Shown in pieces: positions 1 to 6,662 of a DNA stretch of 12,952 nucleotides. Location of the stretch: positions 1 through 12,952 of the forward strand of contig CAZOGY010000099.1 in NCBI GenBank assembly GCA_964579305.1. The letters run 5' to 3'. This stretch comes from JBCBWG01 sp964579305 (GTDB lineage Bacteria; Pseudomonadota; Alphaproteobacteria; Rhizobiales; Hyphomicrobiaceae). The notes beneath the pieces are model-generated. The model was not told where the DNA came from, did not search any database, and worked only from the letters and a program-made list of their open reading frames with translations. Both the position numbers and the translations under genes were made by a program. The number at the start of each line of letters is the position of its first letter. The first letter of the stretch is position 1.

Positions 1-26
1 GCAAGACACCGCAAGGGAGTTGCACG

Positions 27-281
27 TTGACCAGCAGCGACATCGCAGCCGACATCAAGACCGCGATTGCGCACGCACAGGCCGGCGCATGGGAGGCGGC
101 GCACACCATCGCGCAAACGCACGAAGGCGACGCGGCCGCCGACTGGCTGCACGCGGTTCTGCACAAAATCGAGGGCGATCTGTCGAACGCGGCCTACTGG
201 TACACGCGCGCCGGCAAATCGCCGACGGCGTTCTCCGAGCCTGCCGATGAACTTGCCGCCATCGGCGACAGCTTGAGCTGA
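27..281 (+). CDS. Conserved hypothetical protein, 84 aa, TTG start
   Basis: A small, soluble, Ala-rich protein with no signal peptide or membrane segment. The visible core is WLHAVLHKIEGDLSNAAYWY at about residues 40-59, followed by TRAG. It looks like a helical-hairpin or TPR-like motif that I recall from alphaproteobacterial hypothetical proteins. The start is TTG at 27, chosen because GGGAG at 15-19 lies 7 nt upstream. The frame stays open to the window edge, so a start further upstream cannot be excluded. A second overlapping frame from TTG at 20 reads as Arg-rich low-quality protein and was left out. The gene ends with TGA at 279-281 and is followed by a long non-coding stretch, so it is probably the last gene of an upstream unit. 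The function is unknown; I am fairly sure it is a real gene. Confidence 0.75.
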   Translation: MTSSDIAADIKTAIAHAQAGAWEAAHTIAQTHEGDAAADWLHAVLHKIEGDLSNAAYWYTRAGKSPTAFSEPADELAAIGDSLS

Positions 282-470
282 GGCCGGCTCCGCTCTGGCT
301 TCAGGCCAGCGGCTTGCCCATTCCAGGCCTTGCCGTGCGCAATATGCTGCGTCTGCGCTAGGGCGTTTTGGCTCGCGCCGCTTTGCGCTGTGCCCGCGCC
401 TGCGCTAGACGATTGCGCTTGCCCATGGGCGCCGGCATCGCCACACCGGCACCGCCGCTTCGGGCGCGTC

Positions 471-496
471 TCAACCGCGCTGTTGCGCGGTTGAAC
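471..496 (+). repeat. Hairpin copy 1 of a three-copy family (variant stem)
   Basis: Perfect 10-bp stem with 5' arm at 471-480, TGTT loop at 481-484 and 3' arm at 485-494, then AAC-type flank to 496. The design is TCAAC-CGCGC-TGTT-GCGCG-GTTGA. It differs from copies 2 and 3 at two stem pairs (6 and 10), and both changes are compensated on the other arm (C-G to G-C). The loop and the outer TCAAC/GTTGAAC are unchanged. Confidence 0.85.
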
Positions 497-512
497 AAAC
501 AAAGACTCCCGT

Positions 513-539
513 TTCAACGGCGGTGTTCCGCCGTTGAAC
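513..539 (+). repeat. Hairpin copy 2 of a three-copy family
   Basis: Perfect 11-bp stem, 513-523 paired with 528-538, around a TGTT loop at 524-527. The 26-bp core 514-539 is identical to copy 3 (553-578), which begins 39 bp further on. There is no U-tract, so this is not a standard intrinsic terminator. It could act as RNA structure or as a palindromic DNA operator. Confidence 0.9.
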
Positions 540-545
540 ATTCAA

Positions 546-551
546 TACAAT
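546..551 (+). promoter_or_regulatory. Candidate -10 box between hairpins 2 and 3
   Basis: TACAAT matches the sigma-70 -10 consensus at five of six positions and lies in the spacer between two identical palindromes. No good -35 is present at 16-18 bp; those positions fall inside hairpin copy 2. If this is the promoter, copy 2 would cover the -35 area and copy 3 the start site, which is where a repressor would bind. This is a weak prediction. Confidence 0.3.
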
Positions 552-552
552 C

Positions 553-578
553 TCAACGGCGGTGTTCCGCCGTTGAAC
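553..578 (+). repeat. Hairpin copy 3 of a three-copy family
   Basis: Perfect 10-bp stem, 553-562 paired with 567-576, with the same TGTT loop at 563-566. Its sequence is identical to copy 2 over 26 bp. It ends 58 bp before the start codon of the transporter gene, so it lies in the likely leader of the queuosine operon. Because copies 2 and 3 are identical, an arm of one can also pair with the opposite arm of the other. Confidence 0.9.
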
Positions 579-636
579 CAAATCAAGCTTCAGCACCAGC
601 GCGCCATCTCGTTGCGCTATAGAAATCGGAGATTAA

Positions 637-1209
637 ATGCTGAACCGCCGCACCATAGAGGGGTTGGTGTTCCTCGCCCTGTTCGCCGCCTGCATTCCCG
701 CCGCGAACTGGATCATCCAACATGTGGGAACCGTTTGCCCGCCGAACGCGCCGTGCCTGATCCCGGTTTTGCCGAACGGGGATGGCAGTTATCTGATGGC
801 GCCGAGCGCGGTGCTCGTTGTCGGGCTTGCGTTTGTGTTTCGCGATCTGGTCCAGCGCCGGCTTGGCGTTTGGTGGGCGGCGGGCGCTGTGATCGCCGGT
901 GCGGCGTTGTCCGCGTTGCTGGCGCCGCCGCAGTTGGTGATCGCATCGGGCGTTGCGTTTTTGGTCGCTGAGATGGCGGACCTTGCGGTTTATACGCCGC
1001 TGCAAAAGCGCGGGCTTGTCCTGGCTGTGTTCGCCTCGTCGATTGTCGGGCTGGTGGTCGATAGCGTTTTGTTTTTGCAGCTTGCGTTCGGCAGCCTTGA
1101 TTTTCTTTGGGGTCAGGTTGTCGGCAAGGCGTGGATGGTCGTTTTGGCGTTGCCATTGATCGCGTTGCTGCGCGCGCGCGATGAGCGGATCGGGATGCAA
1201 CCAGCATGA
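637..1209 (+). CDS. VUT-family (YhhQ-like) queuosine precursor transporter
   Basis: An inner-membrane protein of 190 aa, with about six hydrophobic segments (roughly residues 7-27, 50-68, 78-98, 102-122, 126-150 and 160-180). Family-like stretches are APSAVLVVGLAFVFRDLVQRR, VAFLVAEMADLAVYTPLQKR and FGSLDFLWGQVVGKAWM. They match what I know of the short alphaproteobacterial VUT/YhhQ branch (Vut_1 family), whose studied members import 7-deazaguanine precursors such as preQ0 or preQ1. The ATG at 637 has GGAG 5 nt upstream. Its stop overlaps the queF start in ATGA (1206-1209), so the two are translationally coupled. The neighbour queF strongly supports a queuosine-precursor substrate, most simply preQ0. 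E. coli YhhQ is somewhat longer (about 220 aa). The substrate is inferred, not shown by the sequence. Confidence 0.88.
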   Translation: MLNRRTIEGLVFLALFAACIPAANWIIQHVGTVCPPNAPCLIPVLPNGDGSYLMAPSAVLVVGLAFVFRDLVQRRLGVWWAAGAVIAGAALSALLAPPQLVIASGVAFLVAEMADLAVYTPLQKRGLVLAVFASSIVGLVVDSVLFLQLAFGSLDFLWGQVVGKAWMVVLALPLIALLRARDERIGMQPA

Positions 1210-1664
1210 GTGACCGTCCCACGACGACCCATCTCGGGCAGGAGGTGGCGTTGCCGGACGATCCGGCAACCGCCGCGCTCGACAGGGTGCCGAACCCGCA
1301 CCCCGATACCAATTATGTCGCGCGGTTCACTGTGCCCGAATTCACCTCGATCTGCCCTGTGACGAGCCAGCCCGATTTCGCGCATCTTGTGATCGACTAC
1401 GTGCCGGACCAGTGGCTCGTGGAGTCCAAGTCGCTCAAGTTGTATTTGGGCAGCTTCCGAAATCACGGGGCGTTCCACGAAGACTGCACGGTCGCGATCG
1501 GCAAGCGGCTGGTCGATCTGCTCAGCCCGCGCTTCTTCCGGATCGGGGGATATTGGTATCCGCGCGGGGGCATCCCGATCGATGTGTTCTGGCAGCACGG
1601 CGACCTGCCAGCCAACGTCTGGCTGCCCGACACAGGGGTCGCGCCCTACCGCGGCCGGGGCTGA
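1206..1664 (+). CDS. queF: NADPH-dependent 7-cyano-7-deazaguanine reductase QueF
   Basis: A cytoplasmic enzyme that reduces the nitrile of preQ0 to the amine of preQ1 with two NADPH, in queuosine tRNA modification. At 152 aa it is the short, unimodular type, unlike the roughly 280-aa fused E. coli form. The catalytic region TSICPVTSQPDF places the thioimide-forming Cys at residue 50 and the acid Asp at residue 57. The QueF signature ESKSLKLYLGSFRNHGAFHE spans residues 73-92, including substrate-binding Glu73 and His91-Glu92. All key residues of the family are present. The start ATG at 1206 overlaps the transporter stop. No queC, queD or queE lies nearby, so the operon as seen supports use of imported or separately made preQ0. 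Confidence 0.96.
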   Translation: MSDRPTTTHLGQEVALPDDPATAALDRVPNPHPDTNYVARFTVPEFTSICPVTSQPDFAHLVIDYVPDQWLVESKSLKLYLGSFRNHGAFHEDCTVAIGKRLVDLLSPRFFRIGGYWYPRGGIPIDVFWQHGDLPANVWLPDTGVAPYRGRG

Positions 1665-1736
1665 TCACCGCTCGACACCTTCCAGGTCAGGCGTCACAGT
1701 CGGCGGCGATGGCTGACAACTTAAGCGGAGGAAACC

Positions 1737-2051
1737 ATGGCCCATATTCATGTGATCGCGATCATCACGACCAAGCCCGGCATGCGCGATGCGGTTTTGA
1801 AAGAATTCCACGCCAACGTCCCCAACGTCCTCGCCGAAGAGGGCTGCCAGATGTACCACCCAACGATCGACGTCGAGGATGCTGGCCCGTTCCAGACCAC
1901 GCTTGGCCCCGACACGTTCGTTGTTGTGGAGCAATGGGAGACGGTTGCGCACCTTGATGCGCACATCAAAGCCCCGCACATGGCCGAATATGCCGGCAAG
2001 GTCAAAGACATGCTGGAAAGCCGCGTGATCCACGTCCTCAAAGACGCTTGA
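1737..2051 (+). CDS. Antibiotic biosynthesis monooxygenase (ABM) domain protein
   Basis: A single-domain protein of 104 aa with the dimeric ferredoxin-like fold of the ABM/YgiN family. It shows an N-terminal strand HIHVIAIITTKPG, a helix (MRDAVLKEFHANVPNVLAEEG), a central strand QMYHPTIDVED, then FVVVEQWETVAHLDAHIKAPHMAEY, the usual E-W...H...H pattern near the active pocket. Members act as cofactor-free quinol monooxygenases or have unknown roles. The start is well supported: GGAGG at 1727-1731 with a 5-nt spacer to ATG 1737. It lies 72 bp after queF, so it may be co-transcribed, but no functional link to queuosine is evident. A G-U-rich hairpin follows the gene. Family assignment is firm, the substrate unknown. 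Confidence 0.9.
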   Translation: MAHIHVIAIITTKPGMRDAVLKEFHANVPNVLAEEGCQMYHPTIDVEDAGPFQTTLGPDTFVVVEQWETVAHLDAHIKAPHMAEYAGKVKDMLESRVIHVLKDA

Positions 2052-2074
2052 GGTTTCGCGGCGGCGGTGATGGG

Positions 2075-2104
2075 CCCGGCTGAGCGCGTTGGCGTTTGGC
2101 CGGG
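2075..2104 (+). terminator. Strand-specific hairpin after the ABM gene
   Basis: A 13-bp stem, 2075-2087 with 2092-2104, around the loop GTTG. Ten pairs are Watson-Crick and three are G-U, valid only in plus-strand RNA (in minus-strand RNA they become A-C mismatches). The position 24 nt after the ABM stop and the strand bias fit a terminator or 3'-end stabiliser for the plus-strand gene. No U-tract follows, so it may not be a classic intrinsic terminator. Confidence 0.55.
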
Positions 2105-2130
2105 ACTGTTGAGGCTGTGGGTGGGCGCGA

Positions 2131-3420
2131 TCAGCCCTGATAGCCGCCGAACATGTTGCCCACGACATGCTGATACCAGCCAAGCGACTCCTTGTAGGTC
2201 GCAACCCGCATGGTCGGGTGCTCCTTCAAGGTTGAGATATATTCGCTTGTTTTGATGAACTTATCTCCGGCAGCCGCGTAGGTGGCGCCGACCTTCACGC
2301 CGTCGCCCTCGGCCACCAAGCTCCAGCAGGTGTTGGCGATGCGGCCCTCATAGGGCTGGCTTGGGGTGAGGGCACGGCAGATGGCGTTGCCGGCCAGGCG
2401 CGCTTGGTTGGCAGCCGATTCGGCTGACTTCGGCATCGCAGCGGCGCGGGTTGCATCGCCGATGATATGGATGTTCGGGTCGCTGGCTGATTGCATGGTC
2501 TCGGCAACAATCGGGCACCAGCCATTCGCGTCGGTGAGGCCATGATTACGGGCAATCGCGCCGGCCTGCTGCGGCGGGACGAGGCAGGCCGCATCGACTT
2601 TATATTGCGCGAACTCGCAGATGATCTTGCCCGTCTTGGCCGAGACCGCTTTGACGCCGCCGTGGGCCTTTTGCGGCAGCCATTCAATCATGTCGCCGTA
2701 GTATCGCTTCCATCCGTCCTGAAACAGGGCTTGCTTGGCGAAAGCGTCCTTGTTGTCGATCAAGAGGATTTTGGCTGTCGGGTTCGTCTGTTTAAGCACG
2801 TGCGCGATCATGGAAACGCGTTCGTAAGGTCCCGGCGGGCATCGGTACGGATTGGGCGGGGCAACCATTGCGAAAGTCCCGCCGGCCGGCATCGCCTTGA
2901 TCCGCGCGGCGAGCAACTCGATTTTTTGATCGGCGCGCCAGGCGTGCGGCATCGCAAGCGCGGTTTCCGCGTCATATCCCTCAATCGCATCGGTTTTGAA
3001 ATCGATCCCTGGTGAAAGAACGAGGCGGTCGTATTGCAGCAGGGTGCCGGATGCCAACGTGACGAGGCGTTTGGCTGGCTCAATCTGTACGGCCACGTCG
3101 TGGCGCACGAAAATACCGATTTCCTTTTGCAGCGCGGTGTAGTCGTGATCGAGCGTGAGACCGCCGTGCAAACCCGCCATCATCAAGTTCGAAAAGAAAC
3201 AGGTGCGATAGCGCTGGTTCGGCTCAACAAGCGTGATCGCAAGTTCGCCAGGTGCGGTGAGCGCGATATGGCGGGCCAGCGTTGCGCCGCCGACCCCGCC
3301 GCCGATAATCACAATATGCGGATAGCGTTTCTGGCCGATGGCCGGCGCGGCCAGTGCCATGCCAGCGGTGCCAACGGCGATCGATTTTAAGACCGATCGC
3401 CGGCTCAGATTTTTCGTCAT
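2131..3420 (-). CDS. fccB: Flavocytochrome c sulfide dehydrogenase flavoprotein (FccB/SoxF-like)
   Basis: A periplasmic FAD enzyme expected to oxidise sulfide to sulfur and pass electrons to a c-type cytochrome. The start at 3420 (429 aa) is preferred over the ATG at 3465 because it puts the Tat motif SRRSVLK at residues 6-12, followed by a hydrophobic stretch to about residue 28. The Rossmann motif IVIIGGGVGGATLARHI follows. The three mechanistic Cys known from Allochromatium FccB have equivalents: Cys74 in YRTCFFSN (covalent flavin), and Cys194 (PYRCPPGPYE) with Cys365 (NTCWSLV) as the redox disulfide. Cys302 (NGWCP) is also family-like. The C-terminal FCSD-type region ends in WYQHVVGNMFGGY. 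No fccA or sox gene is adjacent, so the electron acceptor is unknown. The family call is strong; sulfide as the physiological substrate is inferred. Confidence 0.92.
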   Translation of the reverse strand: MTKNLSRRSVLKSIAVGTAGMALAAPAIGQKRYPHIVIIGGGVGGATLARHIALTAPGELAITLVEPNQRYRTCFFSNLMMAGLHGGLTLDHDYTALQKEIGIFVRHDVAVQIEPAKRLVTLASGTLLQYDRLVLSPGIDFKTDAIEGYDAETALAMPHAWRADQKIELLAARIKAMPAGGTFAMVAPPNPYRCPPGPYERVSMIAHVLKQTNPTAKILLIDNKDAFAKQALFQDGWKRYYGDMIEWLPQKAHGGVKAVSAKTGKIICEFAQYKVDAACLVPPQQAGAIARNHGLTDANGWCPIVAETMQSASDPNIHIIGDATRAAAMPKSAESAANQARLAGNAICRALTPSQPYEGRIANTCWSLVAEGDGVKVGATYAAAGDKFIKTSEYISTLKEHPTMRVATYKESLGWYQHVVGNMFGGYQG

Positions 3421-3496
3421 TCCCAGCCCTGCCCAGTCGCCGCGCGTGACCCCGAGCCAAGTCATGCGCTAACGAACATGGAACGTTTGTGACAAA

Positions 3497-3526
3497 ACTC
3501 TAAAGCTTTTGTTCAACATTCGTCAA
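3497..3526 (-). promoter_or_regulatory. Candidate sigma-70 promoter for fccB
   Basis: Read on the minus strand, TTGACG (3521-3526) is followed after 18 bp by TAGAGT (3497-3502). The -35 matches the consensus at five of six positions and the -10 at four of six. The AT-rich stretch contrasts with the GC-rich surroundings. Just downstream, at the likely start site, lies the odd palindrome TTTGTGACAAA (3486-3496), a plausible operator. Confidence 0.5.
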
Positions 3527-3561
3527 AATAATACGTCGACGGACGTTGGACCGGTGCGCGT

Positions 3562-4683
3562 TTAGCGGTCGCCCGGCAGTCCCCGCAGCCAGGCAGGCAG
3601 GCGTTTGACATCTGCTGCGACGTCTCCCGGCCGCCGGTCTGAAAGGCTATAGACGCGTTCAAACAGTAGGTTTGTCAGAGCCTTGCGGTCTGAACCCGCA
3701 TACGCTGCAAGCTCCTCGTGCTGCATCACTTGGCCAATGCGGACGCGCAGCGGTTTTTGAACCCGCCGGCGCAGTTCCCTGATGATCATCGCGAGGCGGC
3801 CAAGTTGGCTGAATTTCGAGACCGCGTGGAACAAAGGACTACACTGGCCCTCGAAATAGATTGGCACGACCTGAGCTTTGGCCGACATGATCATGCGGGC
3901 GGTGAACGTCTTCCACGGCAGGTCGACCGCCTCACCGAACACGTCAGGCGCGGTTGCAACGCCGCCTGCGGGAAACACGACGATCGTCGTGCCCTCACGC
4001 AAGAGCTGCAGCGCTTCGTTCCGGGTGCGGATATTGGCGGCCTGGGCGGCGCGCGTTTCGGCAAAGTCGATCGGCAGGCAGTGGTGCGCGACCTCTTTCA
4101 CCTTCATGAGGTCTTTGTGGATCAGAATTTTGAACGGGCCGCCCAACTGCTCGGCCAGTGTCAAAGCGCCGATGCCATCCAGGATGCCGTAGGGGTGATT
4201 TGCGACAATCACGAGCGGTCCACGACGCAGCCCTTTGGGCGGCCATTGCCCCGCGCGGATCTCAAGCGGGATGCCGCAGAGATCCAGCATTGGCGCGATC
4301 AGCGGGCCGCCGGTGCCGACGTGCTCGGCCTGCCAGCGCTCGTAAAGCGGCTCGAAATATCCGCGTCCTGAAATATGCTCAAGTGCGCGGATCGCAAGTC
4401 GGCGCCACAACGGATCGCCAGGCGTCGCGTAGGTCAGTTCCGGGAACCGCATGCGCCGCGAACGCACGACCGGTGCCAGCCGGCGCAACCGCGCTGGAAG
4501 GCCGGCATACGCCGTGCGGCGCCGACGCAAATGCGAAACCTGCGCCGCCAGACGGGCACCAATCCGAAGCCGCCGCAGCCGGCCAAATCTCGCGCGCGCC
4601 CGTGCAATCCGCGCGACACCCCGACGGCGCACGCCGCCAAATCGTTCGCCGCCGCCGCGGCTGTCAGCGCGGCGCATGCTCAT
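3562..4683 (-). CDS. PlsC-like lysophospholipid acyltransferase (hemolysin-like branch)
   Basis: Probably transfers an acyl chain to a lysophospholipid or related amine lipid at the inner membrane. The motif NHPYGILDG carries the catalytic pair His163 and Asp169. It is followed by ILIHKDLMKV, PIDF, FPAGGVAT (about 237-244) and VPIYFEGQCSPLFHAVSKFS, an arrangement typical of the LPLAT branch labelled putative hemolysin or OlsA-like. The start is unclear. ATG at 4683 overlaps the thrS stop in ATGA, which suggests coupling, but the first 77 residues are Arg-rich and not like the family. A second ATG at 4452, before RFPELTYATPGDP, is where family members usually begin and would give 296 aa (His86/Asp92). 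I give the longer span and flag this. Neighbour thrS is upstream in the same unit. Exact substrate unknown. Confidence 0.85.
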   Translation of the reverse strand: MSMRRADSRGGGERFGGVRRRGVARIARARARFGRLRRLRIGARLAAQVSHLRRRRTAYAGLPARLRRLAPVVRSRRMRFPELTYATPGDPLWRRLAIRALEHISGRGYFEPLYERWQAEHVGTGGPLIAPMLDLCGIPLEIRAGQWPPKGLRRGPLVIVANHPYGILDGIGALTLAEQLGGPFKILIHKDLMKVKEVAHHCLPIDFAETRAAQAANIRTRNEALQLLREGTTIVVFPAGGVATAPDVFGEAVDLPWKTFTARMIMSAKAQVVPIYFEGQCSPLFHAVSKFSQLGRLAMIIRELRRRVQKPLRVRIGQVMQHEELAAYAGSDRKALTNLLFERVYSLSDRRPGDVAADVKRLPAWLRGLPGDR

Positions 4684-6662
4684 GCCATCGCCCCGTCGGT
4701 TTGGTGCGCAAGCGCATGCCGCTTCAGGTCCGGCGCAAGCGCTTCATCGCGCAGCGCGGCAATAGCATCGCTTGCGGCCATGATCGTTTGCGCCTGGCTG
4801 CCCAGCCGCCGGATCGAAACCGTGCGTTCTTCAAACTCGCGCTTGCCCACCACCAGGATCACCGGGATTTTTGAAAGCGAATGCTCGCGGACCTTGTAGT
4901 TGATCTTTTCATTGCGCAGGTCGAGTTCCGCCGTCAGGCCAGCATCCATCAACCGGGATCGCAGTTCCTCTGCATAACCGTCGGCTTCTGAAATAATGGT
5001 GCACACCATCACCTGGGTTGGCGCAAGCCAAAGCGGAAAGTGTCCGGCGTAACTTTCAATCAGGATGCCCAGAAAGCGCTCCAGGGACCCAAGGATCGCG
5101 CGGTGCAGCATCACCGGCTGACGTTTTTCGCCATCGGTATCGATATAGAACGCGCCAAAACGCTCGGGCAAATTGAAATCGACCTGGGTCGTTCCGCACT
5201 GCCAGTCGCGGCCGATGGCATCACGCAAAACGTATTCGAACTTCGGCCCGTAAAACGCGCCCTCGCCGGGATTGACAGAGGTCTTGATCGTCCCGCCACT
5301 TTCCGCCGCGATCCGCTCCAGAACATCCTGCATAATGTCTTCGGCGCGGTCCCACTGCGCGTCCGAGCCCACGCGCTTTTCGGGCCGCGTTGACAGCTTG
5401 ACGACGATCTCCTCAAACCCGAAGTCGCGATAAACCGACAGGATCAGATCGTTGATCGCGATGCATTCATCGGCCAACTGGTCTTGCGTACAAAACACGT
5501 GCGCATCGTCCTGCGTGAAGCCGCGCACACGCATCAGACCGTGCAGCGCGCCTGACGGTTCGTAGCGGTGGACACAGCCAAATTCGGAAATGCGGTAGGG
5601 TAACTCACGATAGGACCGCAGACCGTGCTTAAAGATTTGGACGTGGCCCGGACAGTTCATCGGCTTGATTGCAAACTGCCGGTCGTCCTCAGTCACGGTC
5701 GTGAACATGTTTTCGCGGTACCACTCCCAGTGGCCCGAGGTCTCCCACAGCGATTTATCGAGGATCTGCGGCGCGTTCACCTCGCGATAGCCGGCCGCGT
5801 TCTGGCGGCGGCGCATGTACTGGGTTAAGCGCTGAAACAGTTCCCAGCCTTTTGGATGCCAGAAGACCGTTCCTGGACCTTCCTCCTGGAAATGGAATAG
5901 GTCCATCTCGCGGCCCAGTTTACGGTGGTCGCGCTTTTCTGCTTCTTCGATTTGATGGAGATGGGCCGCAAGCTGCTTTTTGTCGGCCCAGGCGGTTCCA
6001 TAAATGCGCTGAAGCATGGGATTGTTGCTATCGCCGCGCCAATAGGCGCCGGCAAGTTTCATGAGCTTGAACGCATCGCCAACCTGGCCGGTAGAGGCCA
6101 TATGCGGGCCGCGGCACAGGTCAAGCCAATCGCCTTGGCGATAGATCTTGACATCTTCGCCTTCGGGGATCGCATCGACGAGCTCGACCTTATAGTGCTC
6201 GCCCTGCTCGCGGAAATGCGCCTTCGCGCGCTGGCGGTCCCAGACTTCTTTGGTGAACGGCGCATCGCGCTTGATGATTTCGCGCATCTTCTCTTCGATC
6301 TTGGGCAGATCGTCGAGGTGGAAGGGTTCATCGCGGGCAAAGTCATAGAAGAACCCGTTTTCGATCACCGGCCCGATCGTGACCTGCGTGCCGGGAAACA
6401 ACTCCTGAACTGCTTCGGCAAGCACGTGGGCGCAGTCGTGCCGGATCAATTCCAGCGCGGCGTCATCGTTGCGCGTGACGATCTCGACGTGGGCATCGTG
6501 CTCAATCGCATCCGATAGATCGGCCAACTCGCCATCGATCTTGATGGCGACCGCCTTCTTGGCGAGCGATTTTGAAATACTGAGCGCGAGGTCGCGTCCG
6601 GTGAGGCCAGGCGCGTATGCGCGCTGTGCACCGTCGGGAAACGTCAGGGTTAACTTTGCCAT
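4680..6662 (-). CDS. thrS: Threonyl-tRNA synthetase
   Basis: A cytoplasmic class II synthetase that charges tRNA-Thr, 660 aa and of full family length. Domains in order: TGS (about 1-62); the editing domain with HDCAHVLAE (His75, His79) and DLCRGPH near 181-187; the catalytic core from about 250, with HWEWYRENMF, motif 2 around Arg366 in VHRYE, and motif 3 in MLHRAILGSLERF; and a C-terminal anticodon-binding domain from about 545. Zinc ligands Cys337 (MNCPGH), His388 (DDAHVF) and His520 (MLHRA) are all present. The start ATG at 6662 has AGGA about 3-4 nt upstream. The TGA overlaps the ATG of the acyltransferase reading frame. No leader peptide or T-box is visible upstream. Confidence 0.98.
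   Translation of the reverse strand: MAKLTLTFPDGAQRAYAPGLTGRDLALSISKSLAKKAVAIKIDGELADLSDAIEHDAHVEIVTRNDDAALELIRHDCAHVLAEAVQELFPGTQVTIGPVIENGFFYDFARDEPFHLDDLPKIEEKMREIIKRDAPFTKEVWDRQRAKAHFREQGEHYKVELVDAIPEGEDVKIYRQGDWLDLCRGPHMASTGQVGDAFKLMKLAGAYWRGDSNNPMLQRIYGTAWADKKQLAAHLHQIEEAEKRDHRKLGREMDLFHFQEEGPGTVFWHPKGWELFQRLTQYMRRRQNAAGYREVNAPQILDKSLWETSGHWEWYRENMFTTVTEDDRQFAIKPMNCPGHVQIFKHGLRSYRELPYRISEFGCVHRYEPSGALHGLMRVRGFTQDDAHVFCTQDQLADECIAINDLILSVYRDFGFEEIVVKLSTRPEKRVGSDAQWDRAEDIMQDVLERIAAESGGTIKTSVNPGEGAFYGPKFEYVLRDAIGRDWQCGTTQVDFNLPERFGAFYIDTDGEKRQPVMLHRAILGSLERFLGILIESYAGHFPLWLAPTQVMVCTIISEADGYAEELRSRLMDAGLTAELDLRNEKINYKVREHSLSKIPVILVVGKREFEERTVSIRRLGSQAQTIMAASDAIAALRDEALAPDLKRHALAHQTDGAMA

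Larger units (their letters stand above)
282..636. other. Non-coding gap carrying three related hairpins
   Basis: No credible gene lies here; frames that cross it are Arg/Cys-rich. A short imperfect hairpin (CTGGC at 295-299 with GCCAG at 305-309) follows the upstream gene. TGCGCTAG occurs twice, at 354-361 and 401-408. The right half, 471-578, holds the three hairpins listed separately. A Shine-Dalgarno GGAG at 628-631 ends the gap. Confidence 0.8.

Noticed and set aside
471..578. CRISPR array
   Set aside because: Only three units, each a near-perfect palindrome, with spacers of about 13-17 bp and no cas gene.
579..636. preQ1 riboswitch upstream of the queuosine operon
   Set aside because: No preQ1-I, -II or -III pattern could be fitted; the expected short pseudoknot with an A-rich tail covering the ribosome-binding site is not visible.
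583..1269. Long minus-strand frame opposite the transporter
   Set aside because: Arg/His/Gln-rich product without family features, a mirror of the clear transporter gene.
3510..3540. Binding site of a sulfide-responsive ArsR-type repressor (ATTC-N8-GAAT type) near fccB
   Set aside because: Only one half-site is present; the other half does not match at the required spacing.
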